In this document: positions 22,900-35,033 of the stretch, one piece after another | Layout of the letters: the number at the start of each line of letters is the position of its first letter | Numbering within the stretch: position 1 is the first letter of the stretch | Assembly (NCBI RefSeq): GCF_022539505.1 | Contig: NC_061508.1 | Location: 95,149,276-95,213,275, forward strand | DNA length: 64,000 nt | Direction: 5' to 3' | Origin: Lolium rigidum | Lineage: Eukaryota > Streptophyta > Magnoliopsida > Poales > Poaceae | Made by a program: the position numbers and the translations under genes | Notes under the pieces: generated by a model | Databases searched by the model: none | Seen by the model: the letters and a program-made list of their open reading frames with translations, nothing else | What the model was told of the DNA's origin: nothing

Positions 22900-25247
22900 A
22901 CTCCACTTAGGCCAAAAGCCTAAGCTTGGGGGGAGGTATACCGGCATCACTCATTCTTTGCATATTATGATTGCTGGATACTTGTATATACTTGTTTAGT
23001 ATCTTTGAGTGGTTTTCTAATGAGAGGGAGATGATATTTGGGGAAGTGCTGCCTGAAAACAGATTCTGGGCTGTTACCGTAAAAATTCTTGCGCACAGCC
23101 AGAACGTTATTTTGAGTTGCAAATTTTTGTGCATGTTCCCCAGTTTGTTATCTAACTTTCATTAGTTGAACACTTTTTGAACTGAGCAACGTAAGATTTT
23201 TGTTAAAATCGATTTCTGTACTGCTGTCAGGTTTTGGCAGATTTCTGCCATCTCGCTTTTCTGTGTTTCTTTTAGTTTGCTACCTCTTGCTTTTACTTTG
23301 TTTCTTTCCCAAAACACAAAAAGACCAAAAATATTTCTGTTGTTTCTCTTCACCATTTGTTTATCTTGGTTTCTTGCATTTGTTTCGCTTTATTTGCTAT
23401 TGCTAGTTTGCTATAAGAAAACCCAAAAAGATTTTGCTTTGTTTGCTTGTTTCCTTTTGTTCTTATTCTCAAATTCGAAAACACCAAAAATATTTGCTGT
23501 TCTTTTTTGGTTTGTAAAGTTCATCATGAGTTCAATGGTCTTCGGTGGCTGGAGCGTGGTTTTCATTTCATATTATCCAAGCTACACAAGTGAAAAGGCA
23601 ATAATGACGATCTACGACAATCCGATTGTGGTGAGAGGCTGGTATGAACTCTATTTGTTTTCATTTTTGTACATATACTCATCCATGTGAGCATGCTTAG
23701 TTGGTTCATGTGAGGTATATGTTATTTAAGAAAGTCTAGTAGTTCATGATCTCTCATGATTAGCTCCAATCTATTAATATGAGTAGCATGTCATGGATGT
23801 TTGCTTGCATTGTTTTATTCATAAGTAAATATGGCATTGTGGTATCCTCCTCTGAATAATTCATTTATATCGACTTGGCACATGCTCACGCATGCATATG
23901 ACTGAACAAAAGTCCATTAAGCCTCAATGATTTACATTGCTTCAGAGTTCTTGTATCATTTTTGTGCCTCAGTTAATTTATTTTGCCGCAAGCATGATTA
24001 TGACAGTTACTGCTCTCTTGATTTGTCTCTCCCTAGTCTTTTGCTAGCCTTCACTTGTACTGAGCGGGAACGCTGCTCGTGCCTCCAAACACATGAAACC
24101 CAAGTTATTCCAAAGTGTCCACCATAAATACCTATGCATGGCATTTCAAACCATTCCAAGTAAATTCTCATGCGCTACCTTTAAAATCTTCAAAATGCTT
24201 CTTAATTTGTGTTAATGTTTCATAGCTCATGAGGAAGTATGTGGTGTTTAGCTTTCAACCTTGTCATTTACTTTCGACGGACTCTCATATGGAATAGTGG
24301 CACATCCGCTTATCCAATAATTTTGCAAAAAGAGCCGGCAATGGGATTCCCGATCCCGAATTAATTAACTTAAATAGACACTCCTCCATGGTTTGTGATT
24401 GTTGGACGAGCACCCGAAGGATTCGGTTAGCCATAGCTTGTGTAAGCAAAGGTTGGGGGAGTGTCATCATCATAATAAAACTAAACTAAAAAGGCACTCC
24501 TTCATGGTATGTGATTGTTGGCAGGCACCCGAGGATTCGGTTAGCCATGGTTTGTGTAAGAAAGGTTGGAAGGAGTGCCACATAAACATGCAAATAATTC
24601 ATGGGAGCCGCTCTTGGAAGTCCGGTTGGCGAGGTAGTTGGTGTACCCATTACCATTCGTTGACAACAACAAACACCTCTCAAAATAATTTTACTCTCGC
24701 TTTACAAATGAAAAGCTCTAGCGCATGTTAATCCCCTGCTTCCCTCTCGCGAAGGGTCAATCTTTTACTTTTATGTTGTGTCTCCATTATTTCTTTGAGC
24801 ACTTTCTTGAGAGCACAACTGTCATTCTTAGTATAATATGCTTGTCTCAAAATATGATTGATTGTGGTATAACTTTGATGCTTTTATCTTTGACAATCAC
24901 TACTTCTAGTCTTTCTATGAACTCCGGAGGTGCCCGGGCATTTATGTTTTGCCAATCAAATACAGGCAAGCGAGATACCACTTTATCATACTCTCTTATG
25001 AACATTGCAATCCTGCTTATATACATGATTCATGATGCTTATTATTAATTGTTGGTACCTCTTCATGATTGACATAGCTGTTAGATGATCTTATTTGCAT
25101 GTACCTTATTATGAACTCCTCAAGTATTAGCCATATCATGAGAATATATACATCATATGAGCAAATGTGTTCGTGAAAGTTCTTTTATCGCTCGGTTGTT
25201 AACTCGAATTGCTTGAGGACAAGCAATAAGCTAAGCTTGGGGGGAGT
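22900..25247 (+). other. Non-coding 3' internal region of the middle Athila element
   Basis: No supported gene. It begins with a polypurine-like motif (CTAAGCTTGGGGGGAGG, about 22920-22936) immediately after the third ORF, and ends with the true polypurine tract (25233-25246). Two tandem copies of a ~116-bp unit lie at 24379-24590. Parts of 24230-24360 match 55360-55500 on the opposite strand, showing that this element and element B are relatives. Confidence 0.6.
24379..24590 (+). repeat. Two-copy tandem repeat, unit about 116 bp
   Basis: The copies start CACTCCTCCATGGTTTG (24379) and CACTCCTTCATGGTATG (24495). Both continue TGATTGTTGG, then ATTCGGTTAGCCAT, then GTGTAAG, ending near GGAGTG. 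The copies differ by several substitutions and indels. Confidence 0.75.
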
Positions 25248-26645
25248 TGATACGTCCAAAACGTATCTACTTTCCCGAACACTTTTGCTATTGTTTTGCC
25301 TCTAATTTGTGTATTTTGGATGCAACTAACACGGACTAACGCTGTTTTCAGCAGAACCGTTCCGGTGTCTCATTTTTGTGCGTAAATCCAACTTTCGGGA
25401 AAACCTCGGGATTTTGACGAAAGGGCCTATTTTCCCGCAATACCGACGGAGCCGTAACGACAATTGAAGTGGAGGCCCGAGGGCCCCACACCACATGGCG
25501 GCGCGGCCCAGGGGGCCCGCGCGGCCATGTGGTGTGGCCCCCTCGGCTGGCCTCCGACGCCCTCCTTCGGACTACTTATTTGCCTCGACCTAAAAACGCA
25601 CGGGGAGAAGTCGAAGTCGCCGTAAACCCTCCGGAACGCCGCCACATTGCGAAACTCCGTCGCGGGAGCCGAAGTCTCCGTTCCGGCACTCAGCCGGGAC
25701 GGGAATTGGAGGAGATCATCACCGCCATCACCGCCAACGCCTCTCCATCAACCAGCAATGTTTTCCCCATCCATGTGTGAGTAATTCCCCCGCTGTAGGC
25801 CGAAGGGGATGGTAGGGATTGGATGAGATTGGTCATGTAATAGCATAAGATTGTTAGGGCATAGTGCCTAGTGTCCGTAGATGGTACTTTTATGATATTG
25901 TTGCAACTTGTTATGCTTAATGCTTGTCACTAGGGCCCGAGTGCCATGATCTCAGATCTCAACATGTTATTGATTCATGAAGATATTCGTTGTTTATGAT
26001 CTTACCTGCAAGTTGTATACACATGTCGTCGTCCGGAACCAATGGCCCCGAAGTGAAGAAATCGGGACAACCGGAGGGAATGGTAGTGACGTGAGGATCA
26101 CATGTGTTCATGGAGTGTTAATGCTTTGCTCCGGTACTCTATTAAAAGGAGTACCTTAATATCCAGTAGTTTCCCTTGAGGCCCGGCCGCCACCGGCTGG
26201 TAGGACAAAAGATGTTGTGCAAGTTTCTCATTGCGAGCACGTACGACTATAATTGGAACACATGCCTATTGATTGATTAGTACTTGGACACCGTTTTTAT
26301 TATTATCTCGCAAATGCCCTGCTATGATTGTTACATGAGTTTTTCTCATCCATGCAACGCCCGTCATCCGTCCCCGTGCCTACGGTATTTTAATCTCGCT
26401 GTTTACTAAAATCACTACTGCTGTCTTTGTTACTCGCTCACCGTTATTTCACTATCGCTATCGCTATAAAACCGTTACTACTCGATAAACTCTTGCGAGC
26501 AAGTCTCGTTTCCAGTGTGCAGCTGAATTGACAACTCCGCTGTTAAGGCTTTCAAGTATTCTTTGTCTCCCCTTGTGTCGAATCAATAAATTGGGTAATA
26601 CTTCCCTCGAAGACTGTTGCGATCCCCTATACTTGTGGGTCATCA
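25248..26645 (+). repeat. 3' LTR of the middle Athila element
   Basis: 1398 bp, TG..CA, colinear with 16862-18256, including the GC-rich palindrome (about 25480-25540). It follows the polypurine tract directly. Confidence 0.9.
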
Positions 26646-29600
26646 AGCACCATAAGTGCGCGATGTACGCTTGAATACCTCGATAGCCTCCTTGGTATCA
26701 ACCGCGAAGGCATCGATCAGCTGCCCTAGGGTCTTGTCTTGCTTGATCTTGGGAAAGATCATCGAGTGCATCCGTGCCAGGGCACCCTTTCCCTTCACAA
26801 GAAGCTCCCGCGTAAGCTGGTGAGAGGCAAGAATCATCGACGTAGCGTTTGCCGGGGAATTGTCTGGAACCATGTCCAGGGCATCAGCAGGGATGTTCGC
26901 CGCTTCTGCAGGGGAAAGAAAGAAAAATACATTGGCCAAAGGATCGAATCCATAAGTGCATCAATCGACATAGGTGTATAAAATAGTACCTAGCAAGGCC
27001 AAAGAAGATTGACGAAGGGCTTCATCCTTTTCGGCTGCCCGAGCTTCAGCCATCAGCCTAGATGCCTCCTCCTCTTTCAGCTTCTCCTTCAGCCTGCCCA
27101 GTTCTTCCTTCAAAGAGTCAACTTCTTGGCGAGCCTCAGCAGCTATCTTGACTGCGCCATCTAATTTCAAGGAGAAAGACTCGACTTCCTTTTGTAGCCG
27201 AGCCTTGTCAACTTCCAGAGAAGTGAATTGGGAGGCAAAGGCCTCCAAAGAGGAAATAACGCCTCGCAGGTCCTTAAGAAAAAAGGATGTTTTATCAAGA
27301 AATTGTTAAGCAAAGCACGCTCCAAGAGATTTGCATCACAATTAGAAAAGGACTTACAGAAGGAGGAGTCACGGCGGCAGTAGTTGGAGAAGCATCTTTC
27401 CCCTTGGAAAGAGAAGAAGTCGTTGATGCTTGGGCCGTAGGGGCTGCCTTGGGAACCGAAGCTTCGGAAGCTACTATGACCGGCGGGGCAGCGTCAGATT
27501 TGACTTTCTTAGTCGGAGGCTCGATGAAGCCTTCGTCGCTGCAAAAAGGGATGCCTGACAATGGTTATGAAAGAAGTATGAAAAATAAAAAGGCAAATGT
27601 AACTTCAGAGAAGAAACTGTTTACATGTCGAAGAGATCATCTTCATCGGCAAAGCCGCCGGTTGATCTCTTCGCAGGTGAAGCCCTGGCCTCCTCCGTAG
27701 CTGCATCAACAAAGGTATCACGATCAGCGTTGTCATTACGCATTGATCCATCTGCGTCACCAGCGTCATCGGCTGAGGAAGGAAGGTCGAAGTGAGCAAC
27801 TTCAAAATCTATCGGACCATTATAGTTGTCCTCTGGGCCTGTGTGCTCGACAGTGTGAAAATCTACGGGGATTGAGGATCCTCTCCCCTCAGAAGTATCA
27901 TCCGGCGAATCATGCATATTTTCAGAAGTTATGAGGATCTGCCAAAGAAAATAACAACAATGGAAACCATGTCGGCCAAGAAAAAGCGAGCATTATGAGG
28001 ATGTGAAGAAAGAAAAAATACCTTTGATGGTGGATGGTCGGCGTCAAGAGGAGTGTAAGAAGAAACCAACGGAATCGAATCTTCCCGGGTAAAGGAAGTA
28101 AGACGACGGACTTCATCAAGCAACTCCTTTTCCGACAGATCGGCAGCGTTAATCCTGGTCTCGTCCTTTAGACCTGAGTACAACCACATCGGGTGAACTC
28201 TGGCCATGGCTGGTTGCACTCGACGTTTCAAGAATACCGCTGCAACCTCTGTGCCGATCATAGTTTGGCCATCCGCCTCTTTGATTCGAAGGAATTTGGT
28301 AAATAGTTCTTCGGCTGCTACTCTTTCATCGGCTAAGAGGATATTCTTCCAGGAATTCTTGGGCTTGGCTTCGGAAACATCGACAAAGCAAGGAAGCTGA
28401 GATTCGGGAGATAGGGAGTCCTTGATGTAAAACCATTTCAGTCTCCACCCTTGCACGGACTCTCTCATTGGGAAATTGAAGTAATTGACCTCTGAGCGGG
28501 TTACAAACCCCACTCCTCCGGTGACAAAGTATCCATTACCGCTGCTCGTATCTCTTCACATAGAAGATCTTTTTCCACAGCCCGAAATGAGGGTCGATAC
28601 CCAGAAACGCCTCGCAAAGGGTGATGAACACAGCAACGTGGAGGATTGAGTTGGGGGTAAGTTGCCATAGTTGAATTTCGTACGTTCGTAAGAGGTGGAG
28701 GAGGAATCCATGGGTAGGGAGCGAAAGGCCTCGGTACAGGAAAGATAAGAACATCATGGTAAAGCCAGCAGGGGGATCAGGCCGAGAAATCGCACCTGGA
28801 AGGATCACGTTTCCCTCTTCGGAAGAAATCAATCCCAGGCTTCGGGATCTCTTCTCGTCACGCTTGGTGGCGGTTGATGCCACCCAATCTCCGGGCTTGA
28901 ACTTTGAACTCGACGGCGCTGGCGGCGCCGGAGCTGGGGAGGAGCACTTGGAGCGCTTCCCTTCGGAAGAGAAGAAGAGGACTTGGCGGCGGCGCCTCCG
29001 CTGGTAGAACTGGCAGCGGCGGCAGGATTCTTCTTCTTCACCATTTTGAGATTTGATGAAGATTGGAAAAGCAGTGGTGGCGGCGCAGCAACGGCAAAGG
29101 GAGGAAGAAGGAAAAGAATGAGGAGATGCTATGGAAAACGTGGAGAAGATTAGAGATTTCTCGCCCTTTGGAGATTTTGAGGAAAAGATAAGTGCTGTGT
29201 AAGCACGTGGCGCTTGAAGAAAGAGTAGAATCGGCGGCCCATTATTCCCACGTCGTGTGAAAATCAAGGAGACGCCTCGATCGCCACGCGTGCATTAGTC
29301 AAGCCCTAAAAACTGCCTGCGCAGAGCTAGAGTGGGCCCATTAGGTCAAGTCTTGTCAATCAACCCACAGCAGTTACACGTCAACATCGACGTCATAAAA
29401 AGAAATTGAAGCATTCAAAGGAAAAAAGAAAAGCTCTCGAATAAAGGACTTGAGTCTACGCCTGGCTGCGGACATCCGTACCTAGACTCGGGGGCTACTC
29501 CCATCGAGAGCGCTGACGCGCACCCAATAAAGTGAAGACTCGATAGAATGAGCAGTCGAAGGAAGAAGGTTTGAGTCTGTACTCGGTTGCAAGCACTCGC

Positions 29601-30045
29601 ATCTGGACGCTCGGGAGCTATTACTCCCATCGGGAGCGCGTGATGCACACCCGATAGAAGTTTTTTTGCACTCCAGGATCATGCCCGGGGACTTGATTCT
29701 GTGTAGGGTAACGTTGTTTTGTCATCGGCAGTTAACCAAACAACAGTTGGGCACGTTACTCATTATCCCTTGCATAGAGAAATTATATCGGATGACCTAT
29801 GAAAATCTGCGGAAAACATCGGCAGAGGAAAATATTCGAGTGGTACAACTTGAGTCTACGCACGGACTGTGAGCATCCGTACCTAGACTCGGGGGCTACT
29901 CCCATCGGGAGCGCTAACGCGCACCCGATAAAATGAAGACAGAGCAGATCCAAGATGAACAAGGACAACGAAGGAGAAGAACATCAGGAGAAGACATACT
30001 TTAGTCTCTACCCGAACTATCTTCGGCTAGACACTCGGGGGCTAC

Positions 30046-30587
30046 TGAAGTGGGCACTACCCTTCGGGTAACCCGCATTACTCTATCCTGTATTGACTAA
30101 TTGGAGGCCCATGAAAACACATGAAGGCGAGATGGGCCACTAGGACGGCGCACCAGAAGGTTCCTTGACAGGCAAGATAAGGAAGCAATCGAACAAGGAA
30201 AGATCAGATCTAAAATTACTGTAAACCTAGTCGTACTCGGTGAGACCTCTTGAGACCTGGCCTCCTATATAAAGGCCAGGAGAGGGGCTGCCGAGGGACA
30301 CGATCAATCTTAGCAATCTTAGCCAGAAAAAGCTTAGAGCTAGGTCACCTTAGCAATAGTCATCTCGACGAGATCTCAGCCGAACTATTCGGCACCCCAT
30401 TGTAACCCATTATCATCATAATCAAGAACAGACAGGCAGGACGTAAGGGTTTTACCTCATCGAGGGCCCCAAACCTGGGTAAATCGCTCTCCCCGCTTGT
30501 CTGTGAACCGATGTCTCGTGTCAGCTTGCAGGATTCCATCAACCCTAAGCCCCTATCGGAGGGCATTGGCGAGGAGTACCCTCGACA
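30046..30587 (+). repeat. 3' LTR of the Tat-like Gypsy
   Basis: 542 bp, colinear with 11183-11724, with the TATA box at 30266-30273, followed by the TCCGC duplication and the remainder of the Harbinger element. Confidence 0.92.
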
Positions 30588-30592
30588 TCCGC

Positions 30593-30729
30593 GGCCTCTT
30601 CCTCTTCTCTGCCTCGGCATCAAGCATGTCCTGGAGGGACGCGATGATCAACAAATGCTCCCGGAGGTCGTCGTCGAAGGCTTGCTCGTCCTTCGGTAGT
30701 AGGGCAAGCATCTCATCGTCGCTATCCAT
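30593..30729 (-). pseudogene. PIF/Harbinger transposase, N-terminal piece
   Basis: An ATG at 30729 begins MDSDDEMLALLPKDEQ, followed by a Leu/Ile-rich helix and EKRKRPR. It then breaks off at the TCCGC target duplication of the Gypsy. Joining across the insertion gives the usual N-terminus of grass PIF transposases, but the frame is one base out relative to the downstream part, so an indel lies near the junction. Confidence 0.8.
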
Positions 30730-32166
30730 GTCCGAAGCAAAATCAATGATTAAAATTGCGCCGCGGCAGACGAGGCAACGAACAACAGCCAATCGCGCCT
30801 ACCTGGCAAGTCGTCGAACACCTTGTGTGCGCGGAGGTGGGGCGGATTTGAAGCCGCGTTCTGGGGCGCGCTGGCGATGCGGCGGCGGCGAAACATCCGG
30901 CGAGAGTGCCAGCCGCGACAACGGTGCCGACTCTCAGAAAAGATCAGCCATCCAGACGGCCGGCAAATCCAGCGGCGGCGGAGGGGTGGGAGGCGCAGGA
31001 GGGAAGGAGCGACGAGAAAAAAAGGCGTGAACCAACGGTTTATGGAAATAGTCGCCGACATGTGGGTGCCCGTCTCGCTTTTCGTTGTGTCCGGCGTGTC
31101 CGGATCGTCCCCTGTGGGGCGGGGACGGGCTCGGGGCGCCGAACACCGTATCGGGGCGCGCCGGACAAAAAGCGGCTTTGGGAGACGCGGCTGGGAATGT
31201 TTTTTTATCCCGGTGCGCCCCAAATCCCTTTGGGGGACGATTTGGGACGCGACTGGAGATGCTCTAATAGATGACTAATATCCACATAGAATGCCTTTGA
31301 TGGTCAACATCATGAACCTGCAAGCATGTGTCTGACCGTTGAAAAATACATCAACGCTAGTGGACATTGAGAAGTGTAGGTATGCTTGAATTGAGGGCAC
31401 CGACTAATTTGACAGATGATGGTGACAATGAAATGATAGATTTGTAAGAACGAGATGATACATGCGCGTGTAGCACAATGAGATCTTACGCTTTTGAGCA
31501 ACACAAAAAGAGGATCGATTTCAAAATGCTATGTTTCGAACATGTGTGTCGTGTGAAGGTAACAAAAATATATATTGCATGCAATAAGTCGTTCTAGTTA
31601 TGCTAAAGTAATTACAATAATATGACTCGTAGAAGAACAACATGATAATAGGAGAATTGATTCTAATGTCCTATGTTTATAATAGATGTGCATATGCAGG
31701 AATCAAAAGAGTATTTGTGCTAAAATATGGTTCATAGAATTTTTTTTGTCTCCAATGCAATAAGTTGTTTGGAATATGCTAAAGTATGGTTCGTAGAAAA
31801 ACATCATGGTCAAAGTTAAAAGGATAAGTTATGGCATGTATGCGCGGAACACAATATTTGAGCACATACCCGGGTACCATCATATTATCATTCATATCAA
31901 AATGCAAGGGACATCTTGATAATATGAATAACATAGACGCTAATTTGAGGGGAGGGGGGGGGGGGTGATGATTTGGACCATCCTATGCCCATTCTCCCAG
32001 TCAAATTGATGTCGATAGATTATGACTCCCTCCATTATTTGAAAGATATATATACTTTGGTTCACTTCATCACCGGTATTTACACAGCCATAGAAGAGAA
32101 ATCCGAGTAGACAAAACAACCTTGCACATAAAGAAGATGTGAGGAGAGTGGGTTGCTAATATCAAA
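30730..32166. other. Harbinger 5' end and intergenic sequence, no gene
   Basis: 30730-31264 is the transposon's GC-rich end upstream of its transposase start; open frames there have no domain. 31268-32166 is AT-rich with a run of 12 G at 31954-31965 and nothing else recognised. Confidence 0.5.
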
Positions 32167-34946
32167 CTAGGTGATACCCGCGCGTTGATGCGGGAATGCT
32201 AAAAGTACGAATAGTATCTGCACTATGAATCTTCTAGTGCAATGCATCTAAGAGTGTTATTGGTTTGCATTTTAGAACATTAAATAAAGCTTTTTAAAAA
32301 GATGTATAAAATGTGACAGCTTTTGGACCACAATTTACCGGACCACAATTTACAGAATGGCATTTTCCAAGAAAAAAACTCTAAACAGGAACCAAAATTA
32401 AGGTTTATATGCTCAAGTGTAACATATACCGTTTATGATAACACAATGCAATGCGGATAATGCAACTTATGGACTGTTAATAAACGATCCATATAGATAA
32501 CAACTTTCAGATTTAGTAAAGCGATACTGAAGTCATGCAGAAATTTTGAGTAGATTGCTGGGACATTTTGCCAGTATGAGTAAGTTAACTCAAGTGTACA
32601 CTCATATGATATATTACCAGCATAACATTCAACAAAATTTTTTGTGCTCATACTGATAAAGTCTTGTTTAACCTGTTCTATGGCATAATCAATCTGGTCA
32701 ACCATTCAAGAAAATGTTCTGCTCAAGGAAGATACACTCACATAAGTACCTCTAACAATTGTCCCTTAAATAACCAAACTGATTAAATCTGCAGTGAACC
32801 ATCCATGTGTAATCACCCATCTAAGCTACGTGCAGACAATAACTGGAAGTCCGGAGACGTGTCTCTGATTGGAAAGTCAATTTCTCCTACTTAGGCATAA
32901 CATTAAGGGTTCCTGAAATGGTGTTTGTCAGCATTTGTAGTTGCTGTCACATTTCAGGATTAATGTTAGTTGCTGCGAGCATTTGTAGTAAGAAATATTT
33001 GGGACATATGTATATAGCACAAACACATATCGATAGATAAAAAAATCTCCAAAATGTGGTAAAACAAATATAGCTGAGTTTACAGTGAAAGTAGGCAAGT
33101 CCAATACTATTGGATGGAGGTTCAAATCCAGTAATTGAAGATGACATGGTATCACACAATGACAATATAACTGGTAATGAGAAAAACACCACACTTCAAG
33201 ATAAAGTGATGAAGTCCGCTATCTCTTCAAAATTTTACTGATATTGGTTCAGTTTTGTGCATAAATTTCCTGACCAAACTTCATATAGTTTGGAAAAAAA
33301 ACTTTTAATGTGGATATACATTATTGGTTATCTTGCATGGAAATAAATATAGAAAATTAACACCAAAATCAACAACACATAGGAGTAACCCAAATGATGG
33401 CAAAGAACTATTATAAACCAATGAAGAGAGAAATCTCTGACACTTAGCACGGTGATGAACTTCGATTCATGGATTGAACATGACAATCCATTAGCATATT
33501 ATACACTTCGTCTATCTATTCCAATCAATACTTCAAAAGGAATTTTGGGAAGTCCAGATAAGCAGTTCTAAAGACCATGGCTTTGTAAGCTGTGTAGATC
33601 ATATATGACATTAGAGAGATAAGTAAATATAATCCTACCAGTTCTGCAAAGACGAACATTGTTAGACTAAAGGTCTAGAACTGAAGCAATTCTACTGCAA
33701 TAAAAAAAGAGCACTTTGTAATGATAAATAAGGATGATATGTTGCTTTGCTTACATATAGAGATTGGAACTTCTGAATTTGACAGCACAACCAACAAAGT
33801 TGTCATCGCAGGTAACAACTATCAATCACATGAAAATGCACGATGATTTCCATGAGATACCTTAAGGCAGATGTCAATACAAAAAGGACTGATCAACCCT
33901 TCGGCTTATCATTCAGAGTTTGGACAACATAGAAAACAATCATTTGTCAATATCTTGTTTTGTAATGTGTATATTCACCATTCTTCCATTTTTCATGGAC
34001 CTACGGTAGTCAAGATAAGAATATGGGTAACTGCAATATCAAGATTAACCTGCAAATATCAAGATATTTCGATTATCCAAAGATACAACCACCAAAAATC
34101 AGTATTAAAAATCAAAGAAGATGCGCTAAACGCCAAAGAGGATTATGGAAGCGTACCATCAAAGGATATTTTCTAGTCTTGCAAGATATGTAATAGTAAT
34201 CATTTGTGTAAAATCAAAGGAATGATGCAAACAAAATGGAGGAACGATGGTTACCTGCAGTCTATGATAGTATATCGTCTTCGTCGAAGGATTTTCGTGA
34301 CTGCAATCAGTGGTTACCTTCAGTCTATGATAAGAGATCTGAATATTCAGTTCTCCAGTTTCTCTTGTCTCTCTGGTGGATGGTGTGGGCTGTGCGGGGA
34401 AGAGAGGGCCGCTGAACCATACAGTGAAGGAAAAGTAGAGACTGGTCGATTTATACATCCATTGGGTGAGCGAAGCGGCACGTGTGCTCATGCATCCTTC
34501 CATTGGCAGGGCAAAAGAAATATAGGACCAAGGGCAACAAAAAAGCAGCGGGAGAGGCACCGGAATAGGCTGATACAGAGGTTTTGATGGAGAAGAAACG
34601 AACAGCCTTGGGTCGGTTCCGGAACGCTCGATTTAATAGGCTGCCTGTGCACTGTTTGCCTGGTCTGATGGTTACTTATTATAATGAAGAAACTCTAGGA
34701 GAGAACAGAAACGGATGGACAGAACGGAAAGTGAAAGCATAAAGAAACATGGATTGCCGATGTGGGATATTAGGTGATTAATCGAATGCTACCTAGAACT
34801 TAAATGACTATTTTAACCTTGAGTTGGACGTGTTTCTGTAAAAGAAGAATTAAATCTGAAAATTTAGTGAGGTGGCAAGTTGATGATGTGGCATGCTTGC
34901 ATGTTGAGGAAAATCATGTAATGGGGTGCTCCTATTTAGATATAGA
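32167..34946 (-). mobile_element. Non-autonomous Helitron
   Basis: Read on the minus strand, the 5' end is TCTATATCTAAATAGG (34946 downward) and the 3' end is CCCGC-loop-GCGGG, ten bases, then CTAG at 32170-32167, followed by T. A 5' TC, a 3' hairpin about ten bases before CTAG, and a T after the end are Helitron features, and the 5' sequence is typical of grass Helitrons. The A expected before the 5' end is not unambiguous (candidates A|TCTTCTATATC or T|TCTATATC). No helicase or Rep gene is present in the 2.8 kb. The interior has no identifiable gene; a 133-codon minus frame (34560-34159) is unassigned. Confidence 0.72.
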
Positions 34947-35033
34947 AGATATGGAATAATCTATTTTGTGATGTTACATAAATGTAAGTCATTACAAAGC
35001 AACGTGGACACAATGAGAGGGAACTATCTATTA

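Larger units (their letters stand above)
16862..26645 (+). mobile_element. Athila-like Gypsy retrotransposon, pol-less, nested in the Tat-like element
   Basis: LTRs at 16862-18256 and 25248-26645 start TGATACGTCC and end GGGTCATCA. The flanks are AACAC (16857-16861) and AGCAC (26646-26650), a five-base duplication with one mismatch. The host minus-strand protein reads through once the element is removed. The primer site GGCGCCGTTGCTGGGGAGC (about 18270-18288) and polypurine tract AAGCTTGGGGGGAG (25233-25246) are of Athila type. Internal order: gag, protease, a leader with a putative intron, an Athila-type third ORF, and 2.3 kb of non-coding sequence. No reverse transcriptase or integrase is present. 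Confidence 0.88.
15691..29044 (-). pseudogene. Antisense gene of the Tat-like element (Transposase_28 / putative gypsy type transposon), exons split by an Athila insertion
   Basis: Exon-like blocks run along the minus strand. About 29044-28536 gives MVKKKNPAAAAS, then after a frame change PGDWVASTATKRDEKRS and LYRGLSLPTHGFLLHLL, QLTPNSILHVAVFITLCEAFLGIDPHFGLWKKIF. After another frame change near 28540-28560, 28540-28030 follows. Then 27930-27621 (acidic), 27561-27350 (Ala/Ser-rich), 27275-26995 (coiled coil), and 26910-26651. The gene resumes beyond the inserted Athila element at 16856-16644 (GYGFKGDIEEMTKGLPKEQDG, stop) with degenerate pieces near 16440-16230 and 16188-15691 (NRAEENKRIHERVHALTQLS). 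Introns are bounded by plausible GT-AG sites. The domain match is to the family annotated as putative gypsy type transposon. Frame errors and the insertion make it dead. Confidence 0.75.
11183..30587 (+). mobile_element. Gypsy LTR retrotransposon (Tat-like), pol-less, split by an Athila element
   Basis: Two 542-bp LTRs (11183-11724 and 30046-30587) start TG, end CA and are flanked by the exact five-base duplication TCCGC (11178-11182 and 30588-30592). After the 5' LTR comes TTGGCGCCGTCTGTGGGAA (primer-binding position); before the 3' LTR is ACTCGGGGGCTAC (polypurine tract, about 30033-30045). The plus strand carries gag and protease only, and the minus strand carries a long antisense gene. 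Gag-protease plus an antisense ORF toward the 3' LTR matches known Tat-lineage elements (Grande, RIRE2). Reverse transcriptase and integrase are absent. The family name is not known to me. Confidence 0.88.
9736..31264 (-). mobile_element. PIF/Harbinger DNA transposon, split by a Gypsy insertion
   Basis: The terminal inverted repeats begin GAGCATCTCC at 9736 and end GGAGATGCTC at 31264. They are flanked by the three-base duplication TAA (9733-9735 and 31265-31267), the PIF/Harbinger hallmark. Subterminal GC-rich repeats (variants of GTCCCCCAAA) occur at both ends. Own sequence is 9736-11182 plus 30593-31264, about 2.1 kb; the rest is the inserted Gypsy. The transposase lies on the minus strand and is dead. 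No second Myb-like ORF is visible, so this was probably already non-autonomous or rearranged. Confidence 0.88.

Noticed and set aside
23277..23690. Hydrophobic plus-strand ORF in the middle Athila element (membrane-like)
   Set aside because: It arises from T-rich sequence; composition alone explains the hydrophobicity and no family resemblance is seen.
26739..27700. Plus-strand ORFs over the antisense gene exons
   Set aside because: They are complements of the coiled-coil and acidic exons and have no motif of their own.
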